Assembly (NCBI RefSeq): GCF_000272005.1
Contig: NZ_AKKU01000017.1
Span: 168,931-232,930 of the forward strand
DNA: 64,000 nucleotides
Origin: Alishewanella agri BL06
GTDB lineage: Bacteria > Pseudomonadota > Gammaproteobacteria > Enterobacterales > Alteromonadaceae
Direction of reading: 5' to 3'
A program made the translations under genes and the position numbers. Below are positions 25,206 to 33,326 of the stretch, piece after piece. The notes under the pieces were generated by a model. It saw nothing but the letters and a program-made list of their open reading frames with translations, made no database searches and was not told the origin of the DNA. Within the stretch, counting starts at the first letter, position 1; every line of letters begins with the position of its first letter.

Positions 25206-26099
25206 TTATTGCGGCGGGCAAGCTTTAGCCGGAGCAGCCAACAACTGCTCCGGTGTATAAGCAAAACGCTGTAACGCCTTACGGCTGGCTTCGCTTAAAT
25301 TTGGATTTTCCAGCTGCAGCACCCGGCGCCGTTCGCAACGTAGCCGGTTAACGATATCGCCATAGTGACGACGAAAATGCCGTTGCACCACGCCCTCGGC
25401 ATGAGCGCGCTCCAGGCCCTTTTGTAACCGCTCAGCCAGCTGTGGAAAGCTCTTCGAGACAAAAATCATCGATAACTGCGGGTAATGTAGCAATAACTGC
25501 TGTTCGGCAACTAAACCGCTGGCATGCTCGTTTTGCAAATCACGCGCTAGTTCGTCGGCGCTGCGGGCGAAACAATCAAAGCGCTGTTGCCGTACCATCT
25601 CAAACAACAAACTATACAAAGGATTGGTGACGACGGTCAGATTATTATGGCGCAATACCGCCACATCTGGCCAGTGTGTACCCTGGCCAATACTCAGGTC
25701 GGCTTTCTGCCAGTCTTGCAGATTGTGAATCGCATCAAACTTATATTGTTGTCCGCTATTAATGATACATAAGCGATAACCCAATAAGCCCTGACTCAAT
25801 GGAAAATAGACCGGTAACAGGTCGCGCTCGCGCTCCGGCGATGGCGCAAACACCACCAAATGCAGCAGCTTGCCATCCTTCAATAGTTGCTCGGCCCGCC
25901 CCTGTACCATTTCACCACTAAAGGTCAGCGTTGCTGGACCATACTCTGCTTCGGTCACTTTTAACGCATATTCAATTAGTTCGCGGTGAGGTGAGGTTTC
26001 CAGATAATCGGCGGCAATTATCGGCGTAGCGGCGCCTACCGCTGGATGCTGCAATGCCAGACAACTTAAGGTTAATAACCATGAGCAAAATAAACGCAT
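25206..26099 (-). CDS. Periplasmic solute-binding protein-like (SBP_bac_3 type), possibly sensory
   Basis: The 297-residue precursor has a signal peptide ending near AVGA-AT (residue 23), followed by a two-lobed periplasmic binding-protein fold of the amino-acid (family 3) type. Segments include QGRAEQLLKDGKLLHLVVF, LLPVYFPLSQGLLGYRLCII and RFDCFARSADEL. No ABC permease or ATPase is adjacent, so it is an orphan of the kind common in Alteromonas relatives that may serve as a scavenged ligand sensor. It is convergent with the KfrA-like gene, 12 bases apart. Ligand unknown. Confidence 0.75.
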   Translation of the reverse strand: MRLFCSWLLTLSCLALQHPAVGAATPIIAADYLETSPHRELIEYALKVTEAEYGPATLTFSGEMVQGRAEQLLKDGKLLHLVVFAPSPERERDLLPVYFPLSQGLLGYRLCIINSGQQYKFDAIHNLQDWQKADLSIGQGTHWPDVAVLRHNNLTVVTNPLYSLLFEMVRQQRFDCFARSADELARDLQNEHASGLVAEQQLLLHYPQLSMIFVSKSFPQLAERLQKGLERAHAEGVVQRHFRRHYGDIVNRLRCERRRVLQLENPNLSEASRKALQRFAYTPEQLLAAPAKACPPQ

Positions 26100-26228
26100 A
26101 CGGATCCCTCTGTCCGAACCTAATGCCGAACCTGCTTAACACCTGCTCTCGGGGCAGCTCCTGCTGTTCTTATCACCATCTTAGACTGCTGCTGCAGAAT
26201 ATAAAAGCTGACGAATGATAACGACGAT

Positions 26229-27332
26229 CTATATCAGCGCCCAACCCAACGCCAGACTCAGTATAAATACCGGCAGCGACCAATAATGAAACTCACGCCA
26301 TAAACCCTGCTGCTTACTCAGCCGCAGGGCAATCAGGTTGGCCAGCGAACCTATAGCGAGCCCGAAGCCACCAACACTGACTCCCCAGCTTAAGGCCTGC
26401 CAATCATCAGTAAAATGCTGTAAAAAAATCGCTGCAGGTACATTGGAAATCAGTTGCGATAACATGGCAGCTCCGGTGTAGCTGCCTTGTGGTAATGCCA
26501 GCAGTGCCGTTGCCAGCTGTTGCATTAAAGGTAGTTGTGCCAATAAACCGAGATCGATAAACATCAGGCCGAATACCAGTAGTAATAACCAATCAATCCC
26601 GAAGACGACACTGCGTTTAGTGATTAGAAATGCAGCCAGCACCGCAGCGGCAGCATAAGGCGCTAATTGATATTCCATTGCCAGAATAAACAACGGATAC
26701 CCCGGCAAGGCCCAATACAGCAAACGCCGGTTATCCAGGCTGGTGTTGTGAGGTACCTTAATACTTAAGCGGCGAGCACTAAATGCCGGGTAACTAAGCA
26801 GTATGATCAAAAGCAGCAGGCTAAACGCCAGCGGTGCCATCATTAGCGTAAACTGCCAGAAACTGTAACCAGAAGCTTGCCATAACAATAAATTTTGCGG
26901 ATTACCGATCGGTGTTAAGGCTGAACCAGCGTTGACCGCCAGTGCCAGAAAGATAATTAGCCGGCCACTGGCCAGGCCGGTTAAACGGCCCAGACTTAAC
27001 GCAATCGGCACCAAAATAAACAAGGCCACATCATTGGTTACCACGGCAGCCAACAGGGCAGCAAATAATAACAACAGGGCCGCCAACAGCCACTCCACAT
27101 GACAGCGCGCCACCAGCCAGGCGGCAAAACGTGCCAGATAGCCGCTGTCCTCTAAAGCGCGGCTGAGCAACATTAAACCGGCAAGAGCAGAAACCGTCTG
27201 CCAGTCTACCAGCGCCAGCATGTCGCCGGGTGTAACAGGCTGCAGCCAGAGCAGAAGCGGTAGCAGTAACACTAAGGTTAGCAACAGGTAGTCTTCTGTC
27301 AGGCGGGATAAGACCAGGCGCAGCATCAGCAT
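26229..27332 (-). CDS. SLC13/ArsB/NhaD-type (IT superfamily) anion or cation carrier
   Basis: The 367-residue protein has about ten hydrophobic segments. It carries NAGSALTPIGNPQNLLLW (about 137-154), the signature of the ion-transporter superfamily that includes ArsB, NhaD and SLC13 dicarboxylate carriers, plus AVVTNDVALFILVPIAL. The substrate cannot be assigned. It is slightly short for the family (usually 400-480), with a compact N-terminus. Two ATG codons lie two residues apart at the start, and the nearest purine-rich ribosome site is distant, so the start is uncertain. It follows the glycerate-kinase-like gene by 24 bases, suggesting an operon and a possible role in uptake of an organic acid. 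Confidence 0.8.
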   Translation of the reverse strand: MLMLRLVLSRLTEDYLLLTLVLLLPLLLWLQPVTPGDMLALVDWQTVSALAGLMLLSRALEDSGYLARFAAWLVARCHVEWLLAALLLLFAALLAAVVTNDVALFILVPIALSLGRLTGLASGRLIIFLALAVNAGSALTPIGNPQNLLLWQASGYSFWQFTLMMAPLAFSLLLLIILLSYPAFSARRLSIKVPHNTSLDNRRLLYWALPGYPLFILAMEYQLAPYAAAAVLAAFLITKRSVVFGIDWLLLLVFGLMFIDLGLLAQLPLMQQLATALLALPQGSYTGAAMLSQLISNVPAAIFLQHFTDDWQALSWGVSVGGFGLAIGSLANLIALRLSKQQGLWREFHYWSLPVFILSLALGWALI

Positions 27333-27356
27333 TGTTTGGCAGGGCTCCTGTTCCGG

Positions 27357-28193
27357 TTAACAGCTCAGAGTTGGCTGCTGTAGCACGTCCAGCACCACAG
27401 TATAGTTTGCCCGTGCCGGTAACTGCTGATAACTCAGTTCGGTCAGACGCTGAAAAAACAACATAAAACGTTGTAACTGTGCATCACTCATGCCGGCGCC
27501 ACGTTGCTGCCACAGTTGTTGTTCTTGCCGCTGGCGCCAGCGACAAATACTTTGCCAATCCGGCGCTTTTAACCAAATCAGCGGTTTGAGTAAACAGAAG
27601 TAGTCATGATAGGCACCTGCCAGCTGCTGATTAACATATTTGCGCCAGTGAGCCTGCGGATCCTCCGCGACTTCCAGTGTATTCACTGGCCGCACCAACT
27701 CGGCTGCAGATTGCGCTTGTAATCCCAGACACCAACCTTCAACAAGCAATAGATCCAGCGTTACAGCAGGTCGGTCTGGTCGCCGCTCATCCAGTGCTTT
27801 ATCGAATACCGGCAGCGCGACTGGCTGCCCGGCCATAACTTGCTGCGCATCGGCAAGCGCCTTATGAATGTCATGTGTGCCGGGCACACCTCGTTGTGCC
27901 AGTAGCGGATGCACTTGCTCAGCCAGCGCTGCGCGCCCTGTCTTTGGCAAGTAATAATCGTCCAGTGAGACACTGGTGCAGCGGATCCCCCGATATTGCA
28001 GCTCCGTTGCTAACAGCGCTGCCAAGGTACTTTTACCCGTACCCTGGGCACCACTAATCCCAATTACAGTGGGCTTGGACATTGCAGTCAGGGGCAAGGC
28101 TAAACTAAGGAGTACCTGTTTATAGGCTGCACTGGCCGGCTCAGCCAGCGCCAGTTTGGATAATTGTTGCAGTGTATCAGTAGAAAGCGGCAT
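27357..28193 (-). CDS. P-loop kinase, D-glycerate 3-kinase-like
   Basis: The 278-residue protein has Walker A GAQGTGKST (47-55) and SLDDYYLPK, VPGTHDIH and LLVEGWCLG segments. These fit the plant-type glycerate kinase/Tda10 branch of the phosphoribulokinase-like P-loop kinases, which phosphorylates D-glycerate or a related small substrate. The gene lies just upstream of the IT-type carrier and behind the cyclophilin gene, with a 10-bp hairpin in between. Substrate identity is inferred from family resemblance. Confidence 0.8.
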   Translation of the reverse strand: MPLSTDTLQQLSKLALAEPASAAYKQVLLSLALPLTAMSKPTVIGISGAQGTGKSTLAALLATELQYRGIRCTSVSLDDYYLPKTGRAALAEQVHPLLAQRGVPGTHDIHKALADAQQVMAGQPVALPVFDKALDERRPDRPAVTLDLLLVEGWCLGLQAQSAAELVRPVNTLEVAEDPQAHWRKYVNQQLAGAYHDYFCLLKPLIWLKAPDWQSICRWRQRQEQQLWQQRGAGMSDAQLQRFMLFFQRLTELSYQQLPARANYTVVLDVLQQPTLSC

Positions 28194-28201
28194 TTACAGA
28201 C

Positions 28202-28227
28202 GCCCTGCCAAGCACCATTGGCAGGGC
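28202..28227 (-). terminator. Intercistronic hairpin between cyclophilin and kinase genes
   Basis: A perfect 10-bp stem (GCCCTGCCAA / TTGGCAGGGC, 6-base loop) lies between the cyclophilin stop and the kinase start. There is no T run after it on the minus strand, so it may be a weak terminator or an mRNA-stabilising element. Confidence 0.5.
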
Positions 28228-28235
28228 TGCGCGAG

Positions 28236-29030
28236 TTAATTTTTAACGCGACGGCGTAACCATGCCAGCGGTAGTAGCAGTAACAACAGGAAATTAACGG
28301 CACCACCAGAGCTGGAGTTGTCTTCTTCCTGTACTGGTGCATCAACCTGGGCTTCATTGGCAACAGGTGACAAGCCGGCTGCGGTATCTGGCCGATCATC
28401 TACCACTACGATACTCTCTATCATCACCAGATTATCCGGTGTAACAGTCTTACCGGCAGCAGCATCGGCTGCGGTGTAGTCGCGTAATGGAATACTGGTT
28501 GCCGCTCCGCCCATATTAAAGCGCTTTAATTCGGCAATTTGGTCCAGAATTTCTAAGCCTTGTGCAGAAATTTGACCAAAAACGGTAAAACCACCGTTTT
28601 GAGAATCCAGACGCGCGTCACCAGCATGGTTGTCTTTTAAATTAAAAAACCATTGGCTGGTTGCACTGTCAGGTTGCCCGTCTAATTTAGCCATAGCGAT
28701 AGTGCCACGGCGGTTCGACCATTTTTTCTCATTCTTTACCGCAGGAAAAGTACGGATCGATTTTAACGGTAATTCACCGGGGTAGTACAAACCGCCGCCC
28801 TGCACCACGAAATCTGGCACCATACGGTGAATAACTGAATTGTTGTAACGTTCTGCTTCAACATATTTCAGAAAGTTAGCCACCGTTTCCGGTGTAGTCT
28901 CATCAAATAAATTGACCTCAAAATTACCGAGTGAGGTTCTGAACTCAACAATCGTCGCCTGAGAAGAGAATGACAGCGCACTGCCGACTAATAATGCCGC
29001 ACCGGCGATAAGTTTTTTTGTAAATTGCAT
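28236..29030 (-). CDS. Exported cyclophilin-type peptidyl-prolyl isomerase with GlyGly-CTERM tail
   Basis: The 264-residue precursor has a signal peptide (MQFTKKLIAGAALLVGSALS, cleavage near SSQA-T). A cyclophilin domain follows (FEVNLFDETTPETVANFLKY, VIHRMVPDFVVQGGG, GTIAMAK, SQWFFNL, FTVFGQ). The C-terminus is a Ser/Gly patch, a hydrophobic helix (FLLLLLLPLAWL) and RRRVKN, the tripartite GlyGly-CTERM signal processed by rhombosortase. The mature enzyme is therefore probably sorted to the cell surface through type II secretion. ATG 29030 is used because it begins the signal peptide; an upstream start would add 16 charged residues. No rhombosortase gene is in the window. Confidence 0.88.
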   Translation of the reverse strand: MQFTKKLIAGAALLVGSALSFSSQATIVEFRTSLGNFEVNLFDETTPETVANFLKYVEAERYNNSVIHRMVPDFVVQGGGLYYPGELPLKSIRTFPAVKNEKKWSNRRGTIAMAKLDGQPDSATSQWFFNLKDNHAGDARLDSQNGGFTVFGQISAQGLEILDQIAELKRFNMGGAATSIPLRDYTAADAAAGKTVTPDNLVMIESIVVVDDRPDTAAGLSPVANEAQVDAPVQEEDNSSSGGAVNFLLLLLLPLAWLRRRVKN

Positions 29031-29208
29031 CTTGGTATCCGTTTCTGTCCCGAAGCGCCTAGCATACTGCAGATCCAAGCCCCGAGGCCAGCCATAAAAG
29101 GTGGAAAGCTAACCAGAAGTGGTCCAAGCACCTAGCTGTTAGCTAGTGCTAACGCTGTGAATGCTTTAAGGTATCCCTAATCACAATAAGTAATAAAAAG
29201 AGCCTGTT

Positions 29209-30516
29209 ATGCTAAATACCGCTGCTAAACCCTTTGTGAGGCTGGTGGAGCGTTATCTGCCAGATCCTTATATCTTTGTGTTGTTACTGACGTTGGTGGT
29301 GTTTGCTGCCGCCATGCTGTTTGAACAACAAAGCCCGCTGGCGGTGGTCACACAGTGGGGCGATGGTTTCTGGGGTCTGCTCAGCTTTTCGATGCAGATG
29401 TTACTGGTGCTGGTAGCAGGTTATATGCTGGCCAGTACGCCACTGGTGACCGGCTTACTGAATCGTCTGGCCGCGCTGGCGAAAAGTCCGGGCCAGGCCA
29501 TTATACTGGTGACACTGATTTCACTATTGGCCAGCTGGCTGAACTGGGGCTTTGGGTTGGTGGTTGGCGCCTTATTTGCGAAAGCGCTGGCACGGCAAAT
29601 TCAGGTCGATTACCGCTTGCTGGTAGCCAGTGCCTATTCTGGCTTTATTGTCTGGCATGGCGGCTTAGCCGGTTCAGTGCCACTGACTATTGCCACACCC
29701 GGACACTTTAGTGAAAACCTGATTGGTTTGATTCCAACGACTGACACCATCTTTGCCAACTTTAATCTGCTGTTGGTCGCCATTCTGTTTATCGCGGTGC
29801 CGCTGGTTAACCGCTTGATGCTGCCCAAAGCCGCTGACAGCATCTATGTCGACCCGGCTAAATTGCAGGACCAACCCGCGCGAGTTGGCAGTAATGAGCG
29901 GCCGGCCGATAAACTGGAAAACAGTATGTTGCTGGCGCTGTTAGTAGGCTTTGCCGGTATCGCCTATCTGGTGCAGTATTTTGTCAAAGGCGGCAGTTTA
30001 AATCTGAATATCGTCAACTATTTGTTTATCTTTCTTGCCATAGTGCTACACGGCACGCCGCGCCGTTTACTGCACAGCTTGCAACAAGCAATTCAGGGCG
30101 GTGCCGGTATTGTAATTCAGTTCCCGTTTTATGCCGGCATTATGGCAGTCATGATTCAATCCGGGCTGGCGCAGAGTATGTCAGAGTGGTTTGTTAGTTT
30201 CGCCAGTGCCCACAGCTTACCGTTCTGGAGTTTTATCAGTGCTGGTATCGTCAATATCTTTGTGCCCTCGGGTGGTGGTCAATGGGCGGTGCAGGCACCG
30301 GTAATGTTGCCTGCAGCACTAGAGCTGGGCGCCGATGTTAATCGGGTCGCGATGGCGGTGGCCTGGGGCGATGCCTGGACCAATATGATTCAGCCGTTCT
30401 GGGCGCTACCGGTACTGGCAATTGCCGGGTTAAAAGCGAAGGACATTATGGGCTTTTGTCTGATGCAACTACTGATCAGTGGTGTCATTATCAGTCTGGT
30501 GCTGACCTTTGCCTAA
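29209..30516 (+). CDS. Short-chain fatty acid transporter, AtoE family
   Basis: The 435-residue integral membrane protein has about eleven hydrophobic segments. Family features include PDPYIFVLLLT near the N-terminus, SWLNWGFGLVVGALFAKALAR, SGFIVWHGGLAGSVPLTIATPGH, and FVPSGGGQWAVQAPVMLPAA with AWGDAWTNMIQPFWALPVL near the C-terminus. These characterise the AtoE/TIGR00366 short-chain fatty acid carriers, which import acetoacetate or butyrate-like acids. It stands alone with no ato degradation genes nearby, and ends four bases before the convergent LytTR regulator. Confidence 0.9.
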   Translation: MLNTAAKPFVRLVERYLPDPYIFVLLLTLVVFAAAMLFEQQSPLAVVTQWGDGFWGLLSFSMQMLLVLVAGYMLASTPLVTGLLNRLAALAKSPGQAIILVTLISLLASWLNWGFGLVVGALFAKALARQIQVDYRLLVASAYSGFIVWHGGLAGSVPLTIATPGHFSENLIGLIPTTDTIFANFNLLLVAILFIAVPLVNRLMLPKAADSIYVDPAKLQDQPARVGSNERPADKLENSMLLALLVGFAGIAYLVQYFVKGGSLNLNIVNYLFIFLAIVLHGTPRRLLHSLQQAIQGGAGIVIQFPFYAGIMAVMIQSGLAQSMSEWFVSFASAHSLPFWSFISAGIVNIFVPSGGGQWAVQAPVMLPAALELGADVNRVAMAVAWGDAWTNMIQPFWALPVLAIAGLKAKDIMGFCLMQLLISGVIISLVLTFA

Positions 30517-30520
30517 GGCT

Positions 30521-31303
30521 TTAACCGGTGCTTAGCCCTAACCAGCGATTAAATTCGCTGGTACGGCTCTGGCTGGTTTTCAGCTGGATACCAGCCGGCA
30601 TATAGAGCGTCAGAGTGTTTTTACAATAACGCTCTAAGCGCTGAATATGTAGCCCCTGCACCAGCTCACTGCGGTTAATCCGGAAAAAGCGCGCCGGATC
30701 CAGTGCCGCCTCTGCTGCCTGTAACGAAGCATAGGGCAGAAAATGTCGTTTCCCTGCCTGATCAAAGGCCATCACCAGGTTGCCATCGGCCTGCAGATAC
30801 AGAATCTGTGCCACCTCCAGAAAGTAGATCTGTTGCTGCTGCCGGATTGGGATCCGTGTGACATAGGACGGCTGGGGAATGGGCAAATGTTGTAGCAGCG
30901 TTTGTAACTGCTGCGCCAGGGCGTTGTTGCCGTGTTCTGGTTTCGCGGTTAACAGCCGGAATTTCTGCCAGGCTTGTTGCAGCTTAGTCAGATCGTATGG
31001 CTTTAGCAGATAAGCAATCCCCAGTGAGTCAAACGCCGCCAACATAAAGTCATCATAAGCGGTGATAAAAATAACCGGGCAGGGCGGCGTCTGCTGTTGA
31101 TAACATTGAAAAACATTGCCATCGAGCAATTCAATATCTGAAAAAATCAGATCGGCGCACTCGCCGCTGCTCAGCCAGGCCTGCGTTTCGCTGACGCTGC
31201 TAAGCTCTGCGATAACCTGTATAGGTTCCGCGATTTGCTGCAGTAAACGCTTTAGCTTACTGCGCGCCAGCGGTTCATCTTCAATAATGACGACATTAAA
31301 CAT
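30521..31303 (-). CDS. LytTR-family response regulator
   Basis: The 260-residue protein has an N-terminal receiver domain (IIEDEPLARSKLKRL; phospho-acceptor Asp56 in FSDIEL) and a C-terminal LytTR DNA-binding domain (IPIRQQQQIYFLEVAQILYLQADGN ... RFFRINRSELV). It forms a two-component pair with the overlapping LytS-type kinase just upstream. I start it at ATG 31303, nine bases after GGAAG and 8 bases inside the kinase gene; ATG 31309 is too near that site. The target is not visible, but the operon's leading gene (32405-33151) is a candidate. It is convergent with the AtoE-type carrier. Confidence 0.88.
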   Translation of the reverse strand: MFNVVIIEDEPLARSKLKRLLQQIAEPIQVIAELSSVSETQAWLSSGECADLIFSDIELLDGNVFQCYQQQTPPCPVIFITAYDDFMLAAFDSLGIAYLLKPYDLTKLQQAWQKFRLLTAKPEHGNNALAQQLQTLLQHLPIPQPSYVTRIPIRQQQQIYFLEVAQILYLQADGNLVMAFDQAGKRHFLPYASLQAAEAALDPARFFRINRSELVQGLHIQRLERYCKNTLTLYMPAGIQLKTSQSRTSEFNRWLGLSTG

Positions 31304-32345
31304 GAGCATGTTCTTCCAATAAGGGCAGACTGACGCTGAACTGCTGCGTATCACGGCTGATGCGGATATTTTCACCCGATAAAAATAACCACTGCTTCGC
31401 CAGATTCGCCAGACCAACACCATTGCCTGTTACCGGTACCGGCTTGGGTTGCAGCGGATTACTGATCTCCAACCGGCCATCCCGCACCACTACCGCGACC
31501 CGTAATGGCTGCGCAGCTGAACCCTGATTATGCAACAGCGCATTCTCTAACAACAGTTGCAAACTAAAGGGGGGCAACCAATAGGTTGCGCCCTGGTCAT
31601 CAGCCTTAATCTCGAGCTGATAGCCGTCGCCCAGCCGCAGCTGCATTAACTGGAAATAGTGACGGGCGAAATTCAGCTCATCGCTCAGTGGCACCAGTTG
31701 CTGCTCAGCATAACGCAATGACATCCGGTATAAACTGGCAAAGTGTTGCAAATAACTGCTGGCCTGCTCCGGCGCCACCGCAATCAACTCATCGAGAGTA
31801 TTCAGCGCATTAAACACAAAATGCGGGTTCATTTGCGCCTTTAATTGCTGTAATTGTAAAGCGGCCAGCTGCTGCTGATAGTCGGCCAGCTGCTGGCGGT
31901 ACGCTGCGGCCTGCTGACTATGGTGATAGGCGAGATAGAGCCCCGCATACAACACAAAATCCACGACCTGACTGAGATTGCTATGCAGCAGCGTTTCTGG
32001 ATTAAAATTTCGGGCCAGATTACCAAACAGCGCTGCAATCAGCAGACCCAGAGCATTAGTAAACAACAGGTAGGCACCAAGCCCCAGCGCAAAGCTACGC
32101 AGATATATTGAATGACGGTTACCGGATGGCGCCACTTCCGCTTGCCGATTTAACCAAAACCTTAACAGCACAAAAATCAGCAGTGCGGCGGCAAAGCTGG
32201 CCAGCGGCCCCTCGGGTGTCAGCACATACCAGGACATCATACCGGCCCGCACCCGGTTGCTGATTACCAGCAGATAACTGAATACGAATACCAGTAGCAG
32301 AAAAGTGCGGTCAACCTGTAAATATCTGAGGAAAGCTTGCCACAT
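31296..32345 (-). CDS. LytS/YehU-type sensor histidine kinase
   Basis: The 349-residue membrane kinase has four N-terminal hydrophobic segments (within 1-150), a short coiled linker rich in Q, and the His_kinase domain with QLKAQMNPHFVFNALNTL (catalytic His in NPHF). A GHKL ATPase domain follows (LPPFSLQLLLENALLHN, GVGLANL). Its long hydrophobic N-terminus lacks a periplasmic domain, so it may sense the membrane itself. It is translationally coupled to the LytTR regulator. Confidence 0.88.
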   Translation of the reverse strand: MWQAFLRYLQVDRTFLLLVFVFSYLLVISNRVRAGMMSWYVLTPEGPLASFAAALLIFVLLRFWLNRQAEVAPSGNRHSIYLRSFALGLGAYLLFTNALGLLIAALFGNLARNFNPETLLHSNLSQVVDFVLYAGLYLAYHHSQQAAAYRQQLADYQQQLAALQLQQLKAQMNPHFVFNALNTLDELIAVAPEQASSYLQHFASLYRMSLRYAEQQLVPLSDELNFARHYFQLMQLRLGDGYQLEIKADDQGATYWLPPFSLQLLLENALLHNQGSAAQPLRVAVVVRDGRLEISNPLQPKPVPVTGNGVGLANLAKQWLFLSGENIRISRDTQQFSVSLPLLEEHAHV

Positions 32346-32371
32346 AAAAGGTCGTCCTTGTTAAGAGTAAG

Positions 32372-32394
32372 GTGCCGGCGTCTGGCGCCGGCAC
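32372..32394 (-). terminator. Stem-loop between the 32405 gene and the LytS-type kinase
   Basis: A 9-bp perfect stem (GTGCCGGCG / CGCCGGCAC, 5-base loop) lies between the two minus-strand genes. The following minus-strand bases are pyrimidine-rich but lack a T run, so it may attenuate rather than stop transcription into the kinase/regulator genes. Confidence 0.5.
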
Positions 32395-32404
32395 AGTTTC
32401 AGCT

Positions 32405-33151
32405 TTAGTTGCTCTCGCTACCCGACCAGGTGTGCGTCACCTCGCCTTTGCTATTTAAGAACTGTAACTGCACCTGGTCATGCTCGTCTACATAAAACAT
32501 GGCCCGGGGTGAACCGTCTTTTGCGAACAAAAACAAACCATTATTCTGTTCCGCAGTTTTGCCGATCAGGATCCGTGGCGCGCCACCAATTAAACCCTGC
32601 TCTTGATATTCGTTAATTTTTTTCCGTCGCTCCGCCCGATCGGTAATTTGCGCCAGCTCGCGCATAATGTCGCGGGTACCTTGCTGGGTTTCGAATTGTG
32701 GCCGGTCATTAAACGCCAGTCCGGAGCGGATAACACGTTTATCACCGCGCTTCTCATCCACGGTCAGCAGCTGCATCACCTGATCACCGTCGTACTTATC
32801 AAAGGTTAATGACATACCGGCGCTATGGCCCTGCTCATTTTTGCTGCCATCATAAATAAAGCCACCCGCTTCGATCCCCTCTTCATTGAAAAACAGCATA
32901 CCGGCACGCTTTTTCCGATCTTCATTTAATACCCGGCCATTTACCTCTTCAGTAGTCGGAAAACGGGCTGTGTTAGTCAGAAGCATTTTCACGGTGCCGT
33001 CTGCTTCAATAATATTTAACCGCTCGACCGACAGGGTTTCAAACCGGGCGTCATTATTGGCTTTCATGCCTGTAGTCAGGATCACTGCTGACAAACTGAG
33101 GCTGGCTAATACGGCAACGCGCAGTAACTTTAATTCTTTTTCGATTTTCAT
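32405..33151 (-). CDS. Hypothetical exported or membrane-anchored protein (248 aa)
   Basis: I recognise the type but no function is known. A hydrophobic N-terminal segment (LKLLRVAVLASLSLSAVILTTG, about 8-29) acts as signal or anchor. After it come FETLSVERLNIIEADGTVKMLLTN, a glycine-containing repeat-like region, and twin beta-like units (PRILIGKTAEQNNGLFLFAKDGSPRAMFYVD). Similar proteins in other bacteria are described as beta-rich hypothetical proteins. It sits just upstream of the LytS/LytTR genes and may be part of their signal pathway. ATG 33151 has GGAATCAGCAAC before it. Confidence 0.75.
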   Translation of the reverse strand: MKIEKELKLLRVAVLASLSLSAVILTTGMKANNDARFETLSVERLNIIEADGTVKMLLTNTARFPTTEEVNGRVLNEDRKKRAGMLFFNEEGIEAGGFIYDGSKNEQGHSAGMSLTFDKYDGDQVMQLLTVDEKRGDKRVIRSGLAFNDRPQFETQQGTRDIMRELAQITDRAERRKKINEYQEQGLIGGAPRILIGKTAEQNNGLFLFAKDGSPRAMFYVDEHDQVQLQFLNSKGEVTHTWSGSESN

Positions 33152-33326
33152 GTTGCTGATTCCTTATGTTTGAGTACGGGAATCAGTATTGCTGGCCCGC
33201 TTTTACGCGGCCAGCCAGTTTGGATAAGCTAAGGAAATTATCGTCTAAACTAAGGATAACTGGTCTTAAGCAACACGCTGTTCGTACAAAGCACAGTGTT
33301 ACAACGCCAGGTGCGAGAGGGTACTA

